Of a stretch of DNA of 7,899 nucleotides, positions 5,632 to 7,899 are shown in pieces (within the stretch, counting starts at the first letter, position 1; each line of letters starts with the position of its first letter). The notes under the pieces are model-generated. The model did no database searches and had not been told where the DNA came from. It worked only from the letters and a program-made list of their open reading frames with translations. The position numbers and the translations under genes were made by a program. Source of the DNA: Dehalococcoidia bacterium UBA2160 (lineage in GTDB: Bacteria > Chloroflexota > Dehalococcoidia > Lucifugimonadales > UBA1123); the NCBI GenBank assembly GCA_002328865.1, contig DCWO01000030.1, positions 42,738-50,636 on the forward strand, in the 5' to 3' direction.

Positions 5632-7062
5632 ATGACGACATTTGACTTGATACTGTCCGGCGGCGCCGTTGTAGACCCCAAAAATGGGCTCGACGGTCGG
5701 GCAGACGTTGGAATCGTGGACGGCAAAATCGAGCGAGTCGAACCCGAGTTGGACCCGACGACAGCGTCAGACATAATCGACGCCAGCGGCATGTGGGTCA
5801 TGCCAGGTCAGATCGACACCCACGCACACGTCGCGGGCCTGTCCCGAAACTGGGACCCGGCGCTCGGGCACGGAATGCTGGCACGAGCCGGCACCACGAC
5901 GGTGCTGGACATGGGAGGAACCGGTCAGACGCTTATCGACGGGATCAAACGCCGCGGAGCCGGCCTTAACGTGGCAGGGCAGTTCGGACTCATCCCTGGG
6001 TTGACGATCCCCATGGGCGACTTACGCCCCGGAGCCGTGCGTAGAATCGTCAGCGATGCGCTGCGGCAAGGATGCTTCGGAGTCAAGATCCTGGGCGGGT
6101 ACAATCCATTCACCCCTGAGACCACGGCCCGGGTTATCGGCGAATCGAACCGACAGCGAGCCTACGTCGCCTTCCACCTCGGCACCACCGAATCCGGCAG
6201 CCATCTCGGAGGCGTTCGCGAAATCCCGGGCGTTGTGGGCTCCGGCAGGCTCCACGTCTGCCACGTGAACTCCTATTGCCGCGGCGTCGTCGCAGATTCC
6301 ACCGAGGAGTGTGACGAGGCGTTGTCGATAATCGAGTCGATGCGTGGCCAACTCAACTCCGAGGCCTATCACGCAATCCAGAACGGCACCAGCGGTCGAT
6401 GCGACAGCGATGGCGCCGTCATGGCGGACGTGCCCAGGAACTGTCTTCGTCTTCGCGGTTACGCGACCACGATCGATGGGCTGAGACAGTCCATCCGAGA
6501 CGGCTACGGGTCGGTAGTAGCCCAGAAGGGCGGTCAAGTGTATTACGCCAGGGGAGACGAGGCGCTGAACCTTTTCGACAAGGGCCGCTCCAACGTGGGC
6601 ATGAGTTTTCCGGTGAACCTGCCTTCGTCCGCGTTTCGGATGGCGACCGCCAAGAACGACGACGGCGAATTCACGATCGACGCGGTCAGCACCGACGGCG
6701 GGTCGCACCCGCGCAACGTCGCCGTTCAAAGCACCATGGCCCTTGTACAGTTCGGCGCGCTTACACGTTTGGAGATGGCCGAAAAACTCTCTCTCAACCC
6801 GGCTGAGATGATGGGCCTCACCGCGAAAGGGCACCTCACCCCCGGCGCGGATGCGGACATAACCGTTCTCGACCCAAATCGAAACCAACCGGACATGAGC
6901 CTCGTCGCCGGCCGGCTGATCATGCACAAGGGGCGGATTGTCGGCTCGGGCGGGACTTTGTTGGTAAACCCGATCGGCGAACACACCGCCAAATCGAGCG
7001 GACTCCCGTACCAGGTCGTGGATCCCATGGCTTCGAAGTTGTACGCGGGCTACGCCAACTGA
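5632..7062 (+). CDS. Metal-dependent amidohydrolase of unknown substrate
   Basis: The protein has 476 residues with the amidohydrolase-superfamily layout: a small beta-domain formed by both ends (about 1-57 and 400-450) around a metal-binding TIM barrel. Candidate ligands are H64 and H66 in PGQIDTHAHV, K152 in GVKILGG (possible carboxylated lysine), H182 in AFHLGTTESGSH, H208 or H211 in HVCHVNSYCRG, and D355 in VSTDGGSHPRN. The C-terminal LNPAEMMGL and HLTPGADADITVLDPN resemble D-aminoacylases, dihydroorotase-like proteins and adenine deaminases, but the barrel motifs match none of them well enough for me to name a substrate. There are six cysteines (148, 210, 216, 227, 257, 271), several close to metal motifs. 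No signal peptide is seen, so it is probably cytoplasmic. GGAGAA (5620-5625) six bases before the ATG supports the start. folK follows nine bases after the stop, so the two may be co-transcribed. Confidence 0.85.
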   Translation: MTTFDLILSGGAVVDPKNGLDGRADVGIVDGKIERVEPELDPTTASDIIDASGMWVMPGQIDTHAHVAGLSRNWDPALGHGMLARAGTTTVLDMGGTGQTLIDGIKRRGAGLNVAGQFGLIPGLTIPMGDLRPGAVRRIVSDALRQGCFGVKILGGYNPFTPETTARVIGESNRQRAYVAFHLGTTESGSHLGGVREIPGVVGSGRLHVCHVNSYCRGVVADSTEECDEALSIIESMRGQLNSEAYHAIQNGTSGRCDSDGAVMADVPRNCLRLRGYATTIDGLRQSIRDGYGSVVAQKGGQVYYARGDEALNLFDKGRSNVGMSFPVNLPSSAFRMATAKNDDGEFTIDAVSTDGGSHPRNVAVQSTMALVQFGALTRLEMAEKLSLNPAEMMGLTAKGHLTPGADADITVLDPNRNQPDMSLVAGRLIMHKGRIVGSGGTLLVNPIGEHTAKSSGLPYQVVDPMASKLYAGYAN

Positions 7063-7071
7063 GCTTTGACC

Positions 7072-7584
7072 ATGATGTGCGAAGTGTACTTGGGACTTGG
7101 ATCGAATCTAGGCGATCGCGTCGCGAACCTCAATGCGGGTGCGGTCATGCTGGAGAAACGGATCGGCGCCATCGAGGTGTCGTCGCTATTCACAACAGCC
7201 CCGATTGGCTTTGCGATGCAACCCGAATTCTTGAATGCGGCGTGCCGGTTGAGGACGCGGCTAGACCCTTTCGATCTCATGCACACGATTCGGTGCATTG
7301 AGGATTCAGTCGGCCGACGTCGCACTTTCGTGAACGCACCGCGGACCCTGGACATCGACATTCTTCTGTTCGGGAGTCAAGTTCTGCGTGGGCCGCCGGT
7401 GTCGCTTCCCCATCCCAGGCTGGTTGAGAGGTCATTTGCCTTGGCGCCCCTGGTCGAACTGGCGCCCCGCCTTCGTCATCCAGTGCTGGGATCGACGATG
7501 AGCGAGCTTTTGGGGCGTTTGCCTCGCGCGAATATCCGGGCGGCATTGCCTTCCGGACGTTGGGACCCGCGGGTTACTCTCTGA
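7072..7584 (+). CDS. folK: 2-amino-4-hydroxy-6-hydroxymethyldihydropteridine pyrophosphokinase (HPPK)
   Basis: The protein has 170 residues, usual for stand-alone HPPK. It transfers pyrophosphate from ATP to 6-hydroxymethyl-7,8-dihydropterin, the step before dihydropteroate synthase in folate synthesis. Motifs are VYLGLGSNLGDR (5-16), APIGFAMQPEFLNAA (43-57), the signature APRTLDIDILLFG (89-101) with the magnesium-binding D94 and D96, and LPHPRLVERSFALAPLVELAP (112-132, a conserved HPR plus substrate loop). All active-site positions I can see are intact. The start could be either ATG of a tandem pair (7072 or 7075), and a TTG at 7066 is also in frame. No strong Shine-Dalgarno is present, so translation may depend on read-on from the amidohydrolase nine bases upstream. 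No folP, folB or folE is in the window. The last 11 bases overlap the end of the convergent Trm112-like gene. Confidence 0.96.
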   Translation: MMCEVYLGLGSNLGDRVANLNAGAVMLEKRIGAIEVSSLFTTAPIGFAMQPEFLNAACRLRTRLDPFDLMHTIRCIEDSVGRRRTFVNAPRTLDIDILLFGSQVLRGPPVSLPHPRLVERSFALAPLVELAPRLRHPVLGSTMSELLGRLPRANIRAALPSGRWDPRVTL

Positions 7585-7756
7585 GGGACGGCGGCAGAAG
7601 ATTCGGGATCGTGTCCTCTATCGGGTAAGCTTCTCCGCAAGACCGACAGTGCAACGTGCCCTCGACGATCTCGTTTTCGTCCTCCTTGGTGACTTCGAGT
7701 TCGAGCTCGTTCTTGCACATCGGGCAGGCTAGGATATCCATCAAGCTGCGCTTCAT
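7574..7756 (-). CDS. Trm112-like zinc-ribbon protein (UPF0434/YcaR-type)
   Basis: This is a 60-residue protein. Two CxxC pairs, C11-P-M-C14 and C37-R-S-C40, form a zinc ribbon within the family pattern LMDILACPMCKNELEL (5-20) and GEAYPIEDTIPNLLP (41-55). Eukaryotic and archaeal Trm112 activates several methyltransferases. The role of the short bacterial homologues is less settled, and no methyltransferase partner is present here. GGAGGT (7771-7766) nine bases before the ATG at 7756 fixes the start. Its 3' end overlaps folK tail to tail by 11 bases, so no terminator separates the two converging genes. The length is normal for bacterial members. Confidence 0.93.
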   Translation of the reverse strand: MKRSLMDILACPMCKNELELEVTKEDENEIVEGTLHCRSCGEAYPIEDTIPNLLPPSLRE

Positions 7757-7763
7757 CTTGCGT

Positions 7764-7792
7764 CCACCTCCACTGGTGATGTGACGATTCTA
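7764..7792 (-). promoter_or_regulatory. Candidate promoter -10 and ribosome binding site of the Trm112-like gene
   Basis: On the minus strand TAGAAT (7792-7787) matches five of six bases of the -10 consensus, and GGAGGTGG (7771-7764) is a strong Shine-Dalgarno nine bases from the ATG. Transcription starting near 7780 would leave a leader of about 24 bases. No clear -35 box lies at the right distance. Confidence 0.5.
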
Positions 7793-7797
7793 CCGCA

Positions 7798-7899
7798 ATG
7801 TTTGAGACGGCGCTTGCCAGCTTCGCTGGGACCCAAGCGATCGAGTGGTTGCGCCAAGTCGGTCTGGCGGCGATCCTGAGGTGGACCCAATCCTTTGGA
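7798..7899 (+). CDS. Possible start of an unknown protein (partial, cut by window edge)
   Basis: An ATG at 7798 opens a frame that stays open for all 34 codons to the end of the window. It begins MFETALASFAG, continues with IEWLRQVGLAAILRW and ends near TQSFG. The amphipathic to hydrophobic character is compatible with the N-terminus of a membrane protein, such as a mechanosensitive channel, but this is a guess from composition alone. The ribosome binding site is poor. The gene would be divergent from the Trm112-like gene, starting 41 bases from its ATG. A short open frame in GC-rich DNA is weak evidence, and a hairpin at 7811-7839 could mean this is non-coding. Confidence 0.4.
   Translation, partial: MFETALASFAGTQAIEWLRQVGLAAILRWTQSFG
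7811..7839. repeat. Nested inverted repeat upstream of the Trm112-like gene
   Basis: The outer arms CGCTTG (7811-7816) and CAAGCG (7834-7839) enclose inner arms CCAGC (7817-7821) and GCTGG (7825-7829). The inner loop is TTC and a GACC bulge (7830-7833) lies on one side, giving 11 possible base pairs in all. No U-run follows on either strand, so this is not a standard terminator. Confidence 0.4.

Noticed and set aside
1..7899. CRISPR array, transposase, tRNA, rRNA or prophage genes
   Set aside because: I found no regularly spaced repeats, no transposase or integrase motifs and no tRNA-like or rRNA-like sequence on either strand.

Overview
This is an ordinary-looking bacterial chromosomal window with high GC content (about 60% by eye) and densely packed genes. 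It carries housekeeping genes and two enzyme genes of uncertain substrate. A split glycine decarboxylase (separate gcvPA), an Rv2161c-like LLM-class (F420/flavin) oxidoreductase and a stand-alone amidohydrolase together suggest a Chloroflexota-type bacterium, perhaps of the marine SAR202/Dehalococcoidia kind. That placement is inferred from gene content, not shown by a marker gene.

Layout. Positions 1-2401, minus strand: glycine cleavage operon gcvT-gcvH-gcvPA. gcvT and gcvH overlap by four bases (ATGA), gcvPA follows eight bases later and runs off the left edge. Positions 2402-2731: divergent regulatory region with a TATAAT-bearing candidate promoter for gcvT and an extended -10 promoter for ftsH. 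Positions 2732-4573, plus strand: complete ftsH, closed by a strong intrinsic terminator at 4608-4639. Positions 4645-5508, minus strand: LLM-class oxidoreductase with an AGGAGG ribosome binding site and a GTG start. Positions 5509-5631: AT-rich divergent promoter region. Positions 5632-7062, plus strand: metal-dependent amidohydrolase of unknown substrate, followed nine bases later by folK (7072-7584). Positions 7574-7756, minus strand: a Trm112-like zinc-ribbon protein whose end overlaps that of folK. Positions 7798-7899: a possible start of another plus-strand gene, cut by the window edge.

How the genes fit together. The glycine cleavage system passes the methylene carbon of glycine to tetrahydrofolate, and FolK makes a precursor of that cofactor, so folate/one-carbon metabolism is a loose theme. 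The oxidoreductase and the amidohydrolase are divergent and may share control, which would suit a small catabolic pair, but no transporter or regulator is present to name a substrate. I found no mobile element, CRISPR array, tRNA or rRNA, and no convincing new system. The observations most worth a second look are three copies of the palindrome CCACGTGG around the start of gcvT, tiny ORFs abutting the ftsH start, the cysteine-rich amidohydrolase, and the ftsH...folK arrangement.
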